Positions 27,167 to 36,680 of a DNA stretch of 64,000 nt are shown here, in pieces. The translations under genes were made by a program, and so were the position numbers. The notes beneath the pieces were generated by a model. The model was not told the DNA's origin, did no database searches, and saw only the letters and a program-made list of their open reading frames with translations. Source of the DNA: Phoebastria nigripes (lineage: Eukaryota; Chordata; Aves; Procellariiformes; Diomedeidae); assembly GCA_035582835.1 (NCBI GenBank), contig JAYKAV010000444.1, positions 494,027 to 558,026 of the forward strand. The letters are read 5' to 3'. Position 1 is the stretch's first letter; each line of letters opens with the position of its first letter.

Positions 27167-28185
27167 TACAGGACTGGGTATTCCCTGCTGCGCTGAGGGC
27201 TCATTCCAGAGCTCATCGGTCAGGTCGACTAGAGACGATGTTCATCTCTTCTAGCAGACACTTTCAAAAGGCAGCAGGCACCCACCAGTTTATTACCTTT
27301 AACACACTGAAGGCCTGGCTCCTTTGTAACTCCCTGAAGTCTCACTGTTAGTAGCTAAATTTATGGCCATTTCCATAATCCCTCCCTGCCTTTTTTAATA
27401 TTACAACTGTTATTTTTTGAGGGGAAAGAGGAAGAAATTCTAGATTTTTTTTCCTGTTTTATTCTTCTTCCAAATCTTGCCCTGACTGCCCACTGAGACT
27501 GTCCGCTGTTTATGCTGAGGAGTATGGCAACTGAAGCCTCCTACTGTGGACCCAAAGCCATAATAGGTAAAAGGACCATGGTCAGCAAGGCTGAAGGGGG
27601 AGAGATGGCTGGATGCTACCCTGCCTGCCAACTTGTGTGCCATAAATCACAGCAAATGGCATATCTTGTCTTCACCCCTCTAACAGGGTATTTGACTGTG
27701 GCCAAACCTTTGACTCTGATCTTCATCTGAAAATTAAAAACTCTGTACTCTTTGATGGTGCACAACTGCTTTTGCGGTGATCTCCTGTCATCATCTTCTG
27801 CTCACATATGGCTGGGACATGGAGTTTATACTGCTCTGGCTGTTATCCACAACCACACACCATGAGGACTAGGAAGAGGCATCATCCTGGACTATATAAA
27901 TCAATGTGTCAGCTATGCTCTATCACACTATTTGCCACAGGAAGAGTTTGGTATTTAGCTAATCCAAAAAACACATATCACACAGTACAGAAATAAAATA
28001 AAACAGAGCATGAACCAAATGGAAAAGAATATAGGAGTCAAAGCAGACTGGCTAAGGAACTAGGCTATAGAAATGACCAGGAGCTGTATGGAAATAAAAC
28101 TCAAATGAACATATTGCACTGAGAAAATGAAACAGGCAGAATTGAGTTATTTTCAGCCCCAAATTCTGAGTGGATTGGACAAGAA

Positions 28186-28250
28186 ATGACAGGCCATATC
28201 AGATTAGTTTGGCTTCATCTAGGTTTCTTTGATAAGATAACTGATTTCGG
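28186..28250 (+). mobile_element. Older CR1, left half (split by younger CR1)
   Basis: This stretch resembles the middle of a CR1/L3-type reverse transcriptase gene, at the point where the protein reads Gln-x-Gly-Phe followed by a short stretch and then Asp-Lys-Ile-Thr. It stops abruptly after GATAACTGATTT, exactly where the younger CR1 begins. The continuation of the same gene is found after that CR1 ends, at about 31105. More of the element may extend left to about 28.0 kb, but it is too decayed to be certain. It cannot code. Confidence 0.55.
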
Positions 28251-28258
28251 GGGCCCAA

Positions 28259-30935
28259 CTTAAATGCCTCTATGCAAATGCACGTAGCATGGGGAATAAA
28301 CAAGCGGAGTTAGAGACGTGCGCATGCCTGCAGGGCTACGATCTTATTGGCATCACGGAGACGTGGTGGGATGGCTCCTATGACTGGAGGGTTGGAATGG
28401 AAGGATACAGGCTCTTTAGGAAGGACAGGCAGGGGACATGAAGAGGGNGTGTCGCCCTCTACGTCAATGACCAGCTGGAGTGCATGGAACTCCACGTGAG
28501 GATGGATGAGGAGCCGACCGAGAACTTATGGGTCAGGAGTAAAGGGAGGGCAGGGACAGGTGACATTACGGTGGGGGTNTGCTACAGGCCACCCGACCAG
28601 GAAGACTGCGTGGATGAGGCCCTCTATAGACAGATAGGAGCAGCCTCACATTCACAAGCCCTGGTCCTCATGGGGGACTTCAACCACCCTGATATCTGTT
28701 GGAGGGACAACATGGCAGGGCACAAGCAATCTGAGAGGTTCCTGGAATGCATCGATGATAACTTCCTTCTCCAAGTGGTAGAGGAGCCAACGAGGAGAGG
28801 TGCTATGCTGAACCTTGTTCTCACCAGCAAGGAGGGGCTGGTGGGGAATGTGAAGCTCGAGGGCAGCCTGGGCTGCAGTGACCATGAAATGGTGGAGTTC
28901 AAGATCCTTTGGGCACCGAGGAGGGCGTGCAGCAAGCTCACTACCCTGGGCTTCAGGAGAGCAGACTTTGGCCTCTTCAGGGATCTGCTTGGTAGAGTGC
29001 CATGGGACAAAGCCCTGGAGGGAAGAGGGGCCCAGGAAAGCTGGTTAATATTCATGGATCACCTCCTCCAAGCTCAGGAGCGATGCATCCCAACAAAGAG
29101 GAAGTCAGGCAAAAATGCCAGGAGGCCTGCATGGATGAACAAGGAGCTCCTGGACACACTCAAACACNAAAAGGAAGCCTACANAGGGTGGAAGCAAGGA
29201 CAGGTAGCCTGGGAGGAATACAGAGAAATTGTCGGAGCAGCCAGGGATCAGGTTAGGAAAGCTAAAGCCCTGATAGAATTAAATCTGGCCAGGGACGTCA
29301 AGGGCAACAAGAAAAGATTCTATAGGTATGTCGGGGATAAAAGGAAGACTAGGGAAAATGTGGGCCCTCTCCNGAATGAAATGGGAGACTTGGTTACCTG
29401 GGATACGGAGAAGGCTGAGGTAGTCAATGACTTCTTTGCCTCGGTCTTCACCGGCAAGTGCTCAAGCCTCACCGCCCAAGCTGCTGGAGGCAAAGGCGGG
29501 GACTGGAAGAATGAAGAGCCACCCACTGTAGGAGAAGATCAGGTTCAAGACCATCTAAGGAACCTGAAGATACACAAGTCCATAGGACTCAATGAGATCC
29601 ATCTGTGGGTCCTGAGGGAACTGGCGGATGAAGTTGCTAAGCCACTATCCCTCAGATTTGAGAAGCTGTGGCAGTCCGGTGAAGTTCCCACTGACTGGAA
29701 AAGGGGAAACATAACNCCCATTTTTAAAAAGGGAAAAAAGGAAGACCCAAGGAACTACAGGCCAGTCAGTCTCACCTCTGTGCCTGGCAAGATCATGGAA
29801 CAGATCCTCCTGGAAGNTATGCTAAGGCACATGGAGGACAGGGAGGTGATTCGAGACAGCCAGCATGACTTCACCAAGGGCAAGTCTGGCCTGACCAACC
29901 CAGTGGCCTTCTACGATGGAGTGACTACATCAATGGACATGGGAAGGGCTACAGATGTCATCTATCTGGACCTCTGTAAGGCCTTTGACACGGTCCCCCA
30001 CAACATCCTTCTCTCTNAACTGGAGAGNTATGGNTTTGATGGGTGGACTGTCTGGTGGGTGAGGAATTGGTTGGATGGTTGCATCCAGAGGGTAGTGGTC
30101 AATGGCTCAATGTCCAGATGGAGATCGGTGACGAGCGGTGTCCCGCAGGGGTCCGTACTGGGACCAGTACTGTTTAACATCTTCATCAATGACATAGTGG
30201 GATTGAGTGCGCCCTCAGCAAGTTTGCAGACGACACCAAGCTGAGTGGTGCGGTCGACACGCCTGAGGGATGGGATGCCATCCAGAGGGACCTGGACAAG
30301 CTCGAGAAGTGGGCCCGTGTGAACCTCATGAGGTTCAACAAGGCCAAGTGCAAGGTCCTGCACCTGTGTCGGGGCAACCCCTGATATCAATACAGGCTGG
30401 GGGATGAAGGGATTGAGAGCAGCCCTGCTGAGAAGGACTTGGGGGTACTGGTGGATGAAAAGCTAGACATGAGCCAGCAATGTGCGCTCGCAGCCCAGAA
30501 GGCCAACCGTACCCTGGGCTGCATCAAAAGAAGCGTGGCCAGCAGGTCGAGGGAGGGGATTCCACCCCTCTACTCTGCTCTGGTGAGACCCCACCTGGAG
30601 TACTGCATCCAGCTCTGGAGCCCTCAGCACAAGAAAGACAGGGACCTGTTGGAGCGGAGGGCCACGAAAACAATCAGGGGGATGGAACGCCTCTCCTATG
30701 AAGAAAGGCTGAGTTGGGGTTGTTCAGCCTGGAGAAGAGAAGGCTTTGGGGAGACCTTCTTGCAGCCTTTCAGTACTTAAAGGGGGCTTATAAGAAAGAT
30801 GGGGACAAACTTTTTAGCAGGGCCTGTTGCAACAGGACAAGGGGGAATGGCTTTAAACTAAAAGAGGGTAGATTTAGACTAGATATAAGGAAGAAATCTT
30901 TACGCTGAGGATGGTGAAACACTGGCATAGGTTGC
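28259..30935 (+). pseudogene. CR1 ORF2 endonuclease/reverse transcriptase, broken
   Basis: The product in intact elements is an AP-endonuclease-like domain followed by a reverse transcriptase that copies CR1 RNA at a nicked target. Endonuclease motifs are visible. Thr-Glu-Thr-Trp-Trp has its catalytic Glu at 28358-28360, and Gly-Asp-Phe-Asn-His-Pro-Asp lies at 28673-28693. Reverse transcriptase motifs are Asn-Tyr-Arg-Pro-Val-Ser-Leu (29753-29773), the first catalytic Asp at 29969-29971 ahead of Lys-Ala-Phe-Asp, Gly-Val-Pro-Gln-Gly-Ser (30137-30154), and the Phe-Ala-Asp-Asp box (30223-30234). Breaks include an in-frame TGA at 28439-28441 and an apparent 4-bp deletion near 30196 that puts the Phe-Ala-Asp-Asp box in another frame. 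There is also a TGA at 30382-30384, a further shift near 30711 and another near 30900. The longest open piece is 28442-30244. It is therefore not a working gene. Confidence 0.93.
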
Positions 30936-31083
30936 CCAGAGAGATGGTAGATGCCCCATCCCTGGAAACACTCAAGGCCAGGTTGGACGGGGCTCTGAGC
31001 AACCTGATCTAGTTGAAGATGTCCCTACCCATGGCAGGGGGGTTGGACTAGATGACCTTTAAAAGGTCCCTTCCAATCCAAAC

Positions 31084-31104
31084 TGTTCTATGATTCTATG
31101 ATTT
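31084..31104 (+). repeat. CR1 3' terminal octamer repeats
   Basis: Tandem TTCTATGA-type units lie at the very end of the element. In CR1 this short 3' repeat is the sequence at which the reverse transcriptase starts, and it marks the true 3' end of this copy. Confidence 0.9.
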
Positions 31105-31925
31105 TCTAACCCAAAGAAAGATCTAGACTATCTGGAGTTCAGTAGACCACCACATAGGAGTTCATTAACTGAGATGAAGAAGATGAGGGCTGAAAAACAA
31201 TTTGTAAGAGAGCAAGGGAAATGGATAAATAGGAGATGACAATGAGCTATGCTGACCAATTTTATTTAATATTTTCAATGACCTTACCACAAAAAGCATG
31301 CTAATGAAATTTGCCAGTGACACAAATTTAGGTTGTATAAGCAACAGAAGAAGACTGGAAGGTTAGACAGAAAGAATTAGAGTAACAGAAACAGAATGAA
31401 ATTCAGTATTGTAAAATGTCAGGTCATAATGGCCTCATAAAAAAAAAACCTCGGGATATAAAATAGGAGCTCATCAGGGCAGAAGTGACTGAGAAGAATA
31501 TGGGCATACAATCTGAATGTAAGATGACAACAAGCTGCCACAGTGACACCTGTGAAAGTAACAAAGAGACATCATCGTCTACTTCGTTAAAAGCATGCAG
31601 GTAATGCTTGAGGGAAGAATACACGACATTGAACAGCTTTGACTACAATACTGCCTATAATTTTGCTCAAATGAAGGGGCTGGTGAAGCTTGACTTGCTT
31701 CTGCTAACAAATGAAAGCTGAGAATGGATAGAAGCCCATTAGTGTCTATAAATAAATACATCACAGGGATAAATGCCAGTAAGGGGAAAGATCTCTTTGT
31801 GTGAAAATAGAAGATGCTGGCACAAGAATAAAGCAGTGTGAGCTTTCCCTGAATAAACTGGAAATTGGATGTCAACAGAAGGTTTTTAACCAGAGGAATG
31901 ACATTCTACGAGAAACAGCCTCCCT
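31105..31925 (+). mobile_element. Older CR1, right half
   Basis: Directly after the younger CR1 tail, the older element resumes. A decayed Leu-Asp-Phe-Ser-Lys-like motif is near 31127-31145. At about 31255-31275 there is a Leu-Phe-Asn-Ile-Phe-like stretch, followed near 31300-31325 by the region of the Phe-Ala-Asp-Asp box, read here as Phe-Ala-Ser-Asp. Further downstream, similarity continues through the conserved C-terminal part to about 31900. The order of motifs is that of an ancient CR1/L3-type ORF2. It has many stops and indels and is clearly older than the element inserted in it. The right border is fuzzy. Confidence 0.65.
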
Positions 31926-33344
31926 ATAGGCACAGAGGATGCAAACTCCCCAGTATTAAGAGCTTGCTGAGTTCCTAGAAAGCAGTGACTGGAGCCTGCA
32001 ATGACTGGGAGTGGAACTTCATCACCTCCAGGATCCTCTCCAGTTTTCTTATTACTTCAGTGCAAACCTGGTGAAGCCCTTGGTACTCAAATCAATTTGT
32101 TACTTAAACTCAAGACATCCTGCATGCTACACTGGCAATGTCCCACACTTCCGCTAGCATGGGGAAGAGGTTCTGCCTTCTGTCTTCCCCTACGCCTACA
32201 GCATGACTTTGATTTGTTTCTCAGGGTATGCATTTGTCAAGTAGAGGCTGATAATCAGATCACAGACTTTGCTGCTGTTGGATGCAGGCTTGGTGTGTCA
32301 TTTTGGTTTTTGAACTACAGCTAAGTCAAAGCACACTCTTGGATCTCACTCTGTCTCTCTGGATCTCTAAAGAGCCTATCACCATAGTATAGGAGTTGCA
32401 GATGCTGTCGGCCCACAGCATGTATTTGTCAGAACTGAGAAGTTACCATATTTTTCTATCTACTCACAGTAACTACTAATCCACCTTAGGAAATGTTTAT
32501 AAATATAGAACATGTATGCAATAAGCAACACGGTGCGGTCNAGTGCAAAGACAATTCTGGGGGCACACTGCAGGTGTCAACTTGGAGTTGACATAGTAAG
32601 CTAAGAAGTAGTAAGAACCTGCAGACACCTTAGAAGCTGAACGTATGGTCTCAGAGATTTAGTTTTCTCATTGCACAAGTATTAGCATTAATCTGCCTGG
32701 CACATGAAAATAGCTTTGTAAGATTAATAGGAGATGTATTTGCAGGATCTCTGACTCCCTCAGACTTCTCAAATGACAGCATCGCACAACACACCATCAC
32801 AACCCAAATTCTTCCTAATGCTCCTATCTCAATGCTAGTAACTAGCAAGAACTAGAGCTGGGGCATCTCATGGAGGTTTGCTGACATTGACACAAGGCAG
32901 AAAGACAAGAAATACTTTACAGATCTAAAAATAAATCCAAACAGATGTAAGTCAGTGAGCTTTTCCCATTGACCTCTTTGCTTTCAGTGCCATTTCTATT
33001 TTGAGTCATCTTTTTTTTTTTTTTTTTTTTTTAAAAACTATTTTTTAAGTGAATGGAAATTTGATAAATGGGAAGAGGAACACTCCAAGTCCCACTAAAA
33101 GACACATTGAGGTCAGACACTCCCATTCACCTTGCATTTTTGCTTTTGGCTAAATTGCCGACCGGACACTGAACAATTTCATCTTTTTTATTGGAAAAGA
33201 AGGTAAGTGGATCTTAATTTTTCAGACGGAGATGTATGATACCAGTGTAGCTGGCTNGGTCTGAGGAGCGGCTCCTTCAAATCTGCCTTCCTAATGAGAT
33301 GAGTGACTTGTTTACCTCCCCCGAGCGCCCTGCGAGGGGCTCCC

Positions 33345-33358
33345 GTCCCCATGGCAAC
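33345..33358 (+). promoter_or_regulatory. RFX X-box-like motif
   Basis: GTCCCCATGGCAAC is close to the X-box consensus, with a good right half (GGCAAC) and one mismatch in the left half. X-boxes are bound by RFX factors, often at ciliary gene promoters. It lies in a locally GC-rich stretch (33318-33400), but no exon or transcript start is visible nearby. Confidence 0.3.
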
Positions 33359-33954
33359 GGCAGCTCCCGTCCCCTGCCTGCTCCCACCCTACAACACCCA
33401 CCGCTGTCCTCTCCCATTTGACTCAGCTCCACCTTTGGTTTGACCCACATCCCAGAAAATACTGCCAGCGCTGGAAAACACATCATATCGCTCATCTTCA
33501 AGAAACAAAAAAACCCTAGTGGCTGCATTTTTAAGTTTAAGGAACTGTGATTTAAAAACAAAGCACAAAGCCCAGCAATTTTTGTCAGTAATTATGCATA
33601 ATAATNACAATTATATGATGTTCTTTACAGAGAAAGCTTCGATATAAACAATATTTAGAAAAACAAAGTATGAATTTGATGTGTGATATGGGAAATTAGA
33701 TGTATCACTTTTTTCAGTTGAAATATGAAAACTAATGACATTTTGTTATGCAAGTATGCAGAACTCCACTTCTGCTGCACTACGCTTGTATTTGTTTTGC
33801 AGCAAGTAATCTTAAAAATGAGATACGAAGAGAATATTAAAAGCTATTTTTATTGTAAAAGAAACCTGGGTCTGTGTTATAAAGCCAACATGCTGCAAAA
33901 CCCGTTTTATGTTTTCCCAGATAAGCATGCAGTTGCCCCGTGCAAGACACACAT

Positions 33955-34145
33955 GCCTCCCCAGCACTGCCTGACCGTGCTCGGCACGCCGGCTCCCGCT
34001 GCTGCGAGGCAAGCCCCCGCGCCCTCTCGGAGTGCTCCCCTCAGCTCTGCTGCTCCCTGAGCACAACTGGATTTACAAGTCGCTCAGATCAGCCACGTCA
34101 CTCCCCCCATGCCACTGCCACGGCACCCTCCGTGGCTCTCCCTGT
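33955..34145. promoter_or_regulatory. Small CpG-rich patch
   Basis: In otherwise CpG-poor DNA, about nine CpG dinucleotides fall within some 65 bp near 33970-34040. The whole patch is clearly GC-richer than its flanks. It is not explained by any repeat that I recognise. It could be a small orphan CpG island, an alternative promoter or enhancer, or a GC-rich relic. It is shorter than the usual CpG-island threshold if only the densest part is counted. Confidence 0.35.
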
Positions 34146-34623
34146 CTGCTAATCCCTTCTCCGGGCTGTCCTTGACAAATTTCCACATGGCGGACAGACT
34201 GCAGGCAGCACATCCTGGGCTTAATCCTCCGAACCAGTGGGAAAACTGCCACTGACATTCACCCACTCTGCGTTTTGCCTGTTGTTCTTCCGGGCATGAA
34301 GGGGCAGGCAGCAACAACAGTGGGAAAACTCATTTTCCTGTGCACTGCACCTTTCCATTTCTAGACAACCTTTATTTGTGGAGCAGAGCAAACCACAGTG
34401 CAGACTGTCAGAAGAAAACCACACCAGGGCATTTCTTCAAGGGGACTTTTTTTTGTTTGGTTTGCTGTTGTCTTAATCAAATAAATCTAATTCACATAGA
34501 AAGTATCTGTTTGCTCTTTGTGTCTGGAAAAGCATAAGAATTACAATGTTAACATTTCCACATGGCGAAAAATTAATTTCAAATAGCTGGCGATGAAAAT
34601 GCTTGATAAACACATGCTGGCTC

Positions 34624-34726
34624 AAATTCACTTCTCTTTCACACCCACTATGCCTGAACCCCATATTAACCATATGCTTTTACAGATGAAGTTTAATTCT
34701 GTGCATAGTTTTGTGCTGGTTTTGGC
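34624..34726. repeat. Direct repeat copy A of ERV left junction
   Basis: This 103-bp block is repeated without indels at 35456-35558, 832 bp downstream, with six mismatches by my count. It consists of about 88 bp of host flank ending in AGTTT, followed by the first 15 bp of the LTR (TGTGCTGGTTTTGGC). Copy A is joined to ERV internal sequence. Copy B continues into the complete LTR. Confidence 0.9.
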
Positions 34727-34729
34727 ACA

Positions 34730-34932
34730 GGAGCAGGTATATCTCTGAAGGCGTTGTGGCCATTTTGGCCACACTGGAACAGGTGCACCTCAAAGCGACT
34801 GTGGCTGTGGATAAGTCTATGCTGCAGCAGGTATACCCCTGAAGAGACTGTGGCTCATAGATAAGGCTCCGCTTGGAGCAGGTACAACCCTAAGGGACTG
34901 CAATCTGTGGATAAGGCCAAGCTGGAGCAGGG
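34730..34932 (+). repeat. Minisatellite in ERV internal region
   Basis: About four diverged units of 46-51 bp each begin with GGAGCAGG or a close variant (starts at 34730, 34776, 34824, 34875, with a partial fifth at 34924). Each contains a CTGAAG...GACTG core and ends with a GATAAGG-like string. It appears to be part of the element itself and not an independent satellite. Unit number is likely to vary between copies of the family. Confidence 0.8.
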
Positions 34933-35264
34933 GCAAGGGGAGGAGTTCATTGCAATGTTAAACCCTATGGTCTGGTCCAAAGGGACCGGGGGTGGAGATT
35001 GTAATGGAAATACCTTTAAATTGNTGTAACCNNNGATTTGAGTTGCAGGTTATAGGAATTACTATAGCAGGAACCCCTTGTTGCTAGCCAGGCTGGGAGC
35101 AAGGGGAGGAGTTCATTGCAATGTTAAACCCTATAACCTGGCCCAAAGGGACCAGGGGCGGAGACTGTAATGGAAATGCCTTTAAATTGTTGTAACCCAT
35201 GATTTGAGTTGCATGTTATAGGAATTGCTGTAGCAGGAACCACCCAAACCAATGGAGGACAAGC
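34933..35264 (+). repeat. About 166-bp block duplicated in tandem within ERV
   Basis: A block starting GCAAGGGGAGGAGTTCATTG appears at 34933 and again at about 35099, each copy running through a TTTAAATTGTTGTAACC-like stretch and an ATAGGAATT...AGCAGGAACC stretch. The single block is seen once in the related element at 55.73-55.87 kb, so the extra copy belongs to this insertion. Confidence 0.8.
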
Positions 35265-35455
35265 CCTACAAGAAGCAGTGCAAGTGCAGCAGTGACCCAA
35301 CCTGAGCTGGCTCTGGTTCCAAGTAACTCCATGCAACACACCACCTTTCCTGTCCTGAGTGATCACCGTAACAGATGGAGGCCAAAGTCATGGACTACAT
35401 GAACTCAGTGGACATTTTGTGGGCATTTTATGGACATTTCACAGGGGTGGCTGTG

Positions 35456-35558
35456 AAATTCACTTCTCTCTCACACCCACTACGCCTGAACCCCATATTA
35501 ACTATACGCTTTTACAGATGAACTTTAATTCTGTGCGTAGTTTTGTGCTGGTTTTGGC
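35456..35558. repeat. Direct repeat copy B of ERV left junction
   Basis: This is the second copy of the block at 34624-34726, with six substitutions over 103 bp, some of them at CpG or TpG positions. It directly precedes and overlaps the first 15 bp of the complete LTR. Confidence 0.9.
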
Positions 35559-36171
35559 TGGGATAGAGTTAATTTTCTTCATAGTAGCTAGTATGGGGCT
35601 ATGTTTTGGATTTGTGCTGAAAACAGTGTTGATAACACAGGGATGTTTTCGTTACTGCTGAGCAGAGCTTACACAGAGTCAAGGCCTCTTCTGCTTCTCA
35701 CCCCACCCCACCAGCGAGCAGGCCAGGGGTGCACAAGAAGTTGGGAGGGGACACGGCTGGGACAGCTGACCCCAACTGACCAAAGGGATATTCCATACCA
35801 TGTGACGTCATGCTCAGCATCTAAAGCTGGGGGAAGAAGAAGGAAGGGGGGGGACATTCAGAGTTATGGCATTTGTCTTCCCAAGTAACCGTTATGTGTG
35901 ATGGAGCCCTGCTTTCCTGGAGATGGCTGAACACCTGCCTGCCGATGGGAAGTAGTGAATGAATTCCTTGTTTTGCTTTGCTTGCGTGCATGGCTTTTGC
36001 TTTACCTATTAAACTGTCTTTATCTCAACCCATGAGTTTTCTCACTTTTACCCTTCTGATTCTCTCCCCCATCCCACCGGGGTGGGGGGGGCATGAGTGA
36101 GCAGCTGTGTGGTGCTTAGTTGCTGTCTGGGGTTATACTTACAGCTTAGTTGCTGTCTATAAACCGCAACA
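35544..36171 (+). mobile_element. Complete ERV LTR with 5-bp TSD
   Basis: This 628-bp LTR begins TGTGCTGGTTTTGGCTGG and ends in GCAACA. AGTTT lies directly before (35539-35543) and directly after (36172-36176), a perfect 5-bp target-site duplication. The TATA position reads ATCTAAAG (about 35819-35826), so the TATA box looks mutated. An ATTAAA polyadenylation signal is at 36008-36013. Compared with the LTR at 56.2 kb, it shares the segment after the TATA box, has an extra partial repeat near its 3' end (36139-36158), and differs in the first third. It does not code. The open frame at 35601-35888 is LTR sequence. Confidence 0.9.
36008..36013 (+). promoter_or_regulatory. LTR polyadenylation signal ATTAAA
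   Basis: ATTAAA lies in the R-like part of the LTR, in the same context (CCTATTAAACTGTCTTT) as in the LTR at 56.2 kb. It would direct 3' end formation of retroviral RNA. Confidence 0.6.
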
Positions 36172-36596
36172 AGTTTATAATCTGCTTTGTTACAATGCAG
36201 CTGTAATAACGTAAAGTTCCTGAAAATTTAAGCTAAAGTAAAAAAGAAAACTGAACCGGGAGATTTGCAAAATCATGCAATAGATAGAGCATTTGTCATG
36301 TATCACAAACCACTTCCAATACTTCAAGTAAATATTTGGTAGTGGCAGTATTTTCCTGAGCGTCACACTGTTTATCGCTAGCTTCAATTTCATTGATAAT
36401 TTTGTATCTATAAACATATAAATTCTGTGGTTAATATTATAGTGAATTAAACGTACACATTGCAGATGTTCACTCTATGGACATAAATGAAAGTTTGGTA
36501 AAATTTCACATTCAATTTGAGCCTCACCATCTGTTCAAAATTATGAATATGTACCTTATTTAGAAAGTTGCCTCATGAAATTGCTGGTTCTTTTTG

Positions 36597-36680
36597 ACTT
36601 GGTTGGAACTGGCCTTCTCTGATCCAGGAGTTGGACCAGATGATGGTCACAGGTCCCTTCTGTTTGTATCAACTTGTCAA
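36597..36680 (+). mobile_element. CR1 3' end fragment
   Basis: GAGTTGGACCAGATGATGGTCACAGGTCCCTTC-type sequence (around 36627-36661) matches the CR1 3' UTR just before its terminal repeats. The same place in the better copy is 31043-31075. The terminal octamers are decayed. It is a short, severely 5'-truncated copy in sense orientation. Confidence 0.7.

Larger units (their letters stand above)
24623..28185. other. Mostly unique DNA with simple repeats
   Basis: No gene is supported. There is a long T- and GT-rich stretch at 26395-26490 and an old MITE-like arm near 26795-26820. A slightly GC-richer patch at 27120-27245 has ETS-like and NRF1-like motifs and is listed separately. Open frames at 27039-27351 and 27512-27730 have no recognisable domains. 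Confidence 0.5.
28251..31104 (+). mobile_element. CR1 LINE, 5'-truncated
   Basis: This is a non-LTR retrotransposon of the avian chicken-repeat-1 family. It starts inside the endonuclease part of ORF2, so the 5' UTR, ORF1 and the first residues of ORF2 are missing. That is the usual outcome of incomplete target-primed reverse transcription. The 3' UTR ends at 31084-31104 in two tandem copies of the TTCTATGA-type tail, which is diagnostic of CR1. The length is about 2.85 kb against roughly 4.5 kb for a full element. It is moderately diverged, with several frame breaks. It lies within an older CR1. CR1 elements do not make target duplications of fixed size and none is obvious here. The element is GC-richer than its surroundings, which is normal for CR1. 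Confidence 0.95.
31926..34623. other. Unique DNA with GC-rich patch
   Basis: No gene is supported. A T-run of about 22 bases lies at 33010-33032. From about 33.3 to 34.2 kb the GC and CpG content rises and two candidate regulatory patches are listed separately. Overlapping frames on both strands at 33812-34317 reflect the few stop codons in GC-rich sequence. They have no recognisable domain. A 14-bp string, ATTTCCACATGGCG, occurs twice (34179-34192 and 34554-34567). Confidence 0.5.
34727..35455 (+). mobile_element. Rearranged ERV internal (non-coding tail) segment
   Basis: This is an internal portion of the same ERV family as the element at 55.7-56.8 kb. The two share long stretches, for example around GGAGGAGTTCATTGCAATG and GGACAAGCC. 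It begins with a minisatellite (34730-34930). Then come two copies of a roughly 166-bp block (starting about 34933 and 35099) and the region that normally precedes the 3' LTR. The last 145 bp or so of that region, present at 56062-56206, is absent here and the sequence instead jumps to a repeat of the host flank. No gag, pro, pol or env motif is visible, so this is non-coding leader or tail sequence. Four ambiguous bases at 35025-35034 may hide small errors. Confidence 0.75.

Noticed and set aside
28624..29055. 143-codon minus-strand frame
   Set aside because: It lies opposite CR1 ORF2 and is a shadow of that coding sequence.
33812..34317. Overlapping frames in the GC-rich patch, considered as an exon
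   Set aside because: GC-rich DNA has few stops. There are no splice sites in a consistent frame and no recognisable protein.
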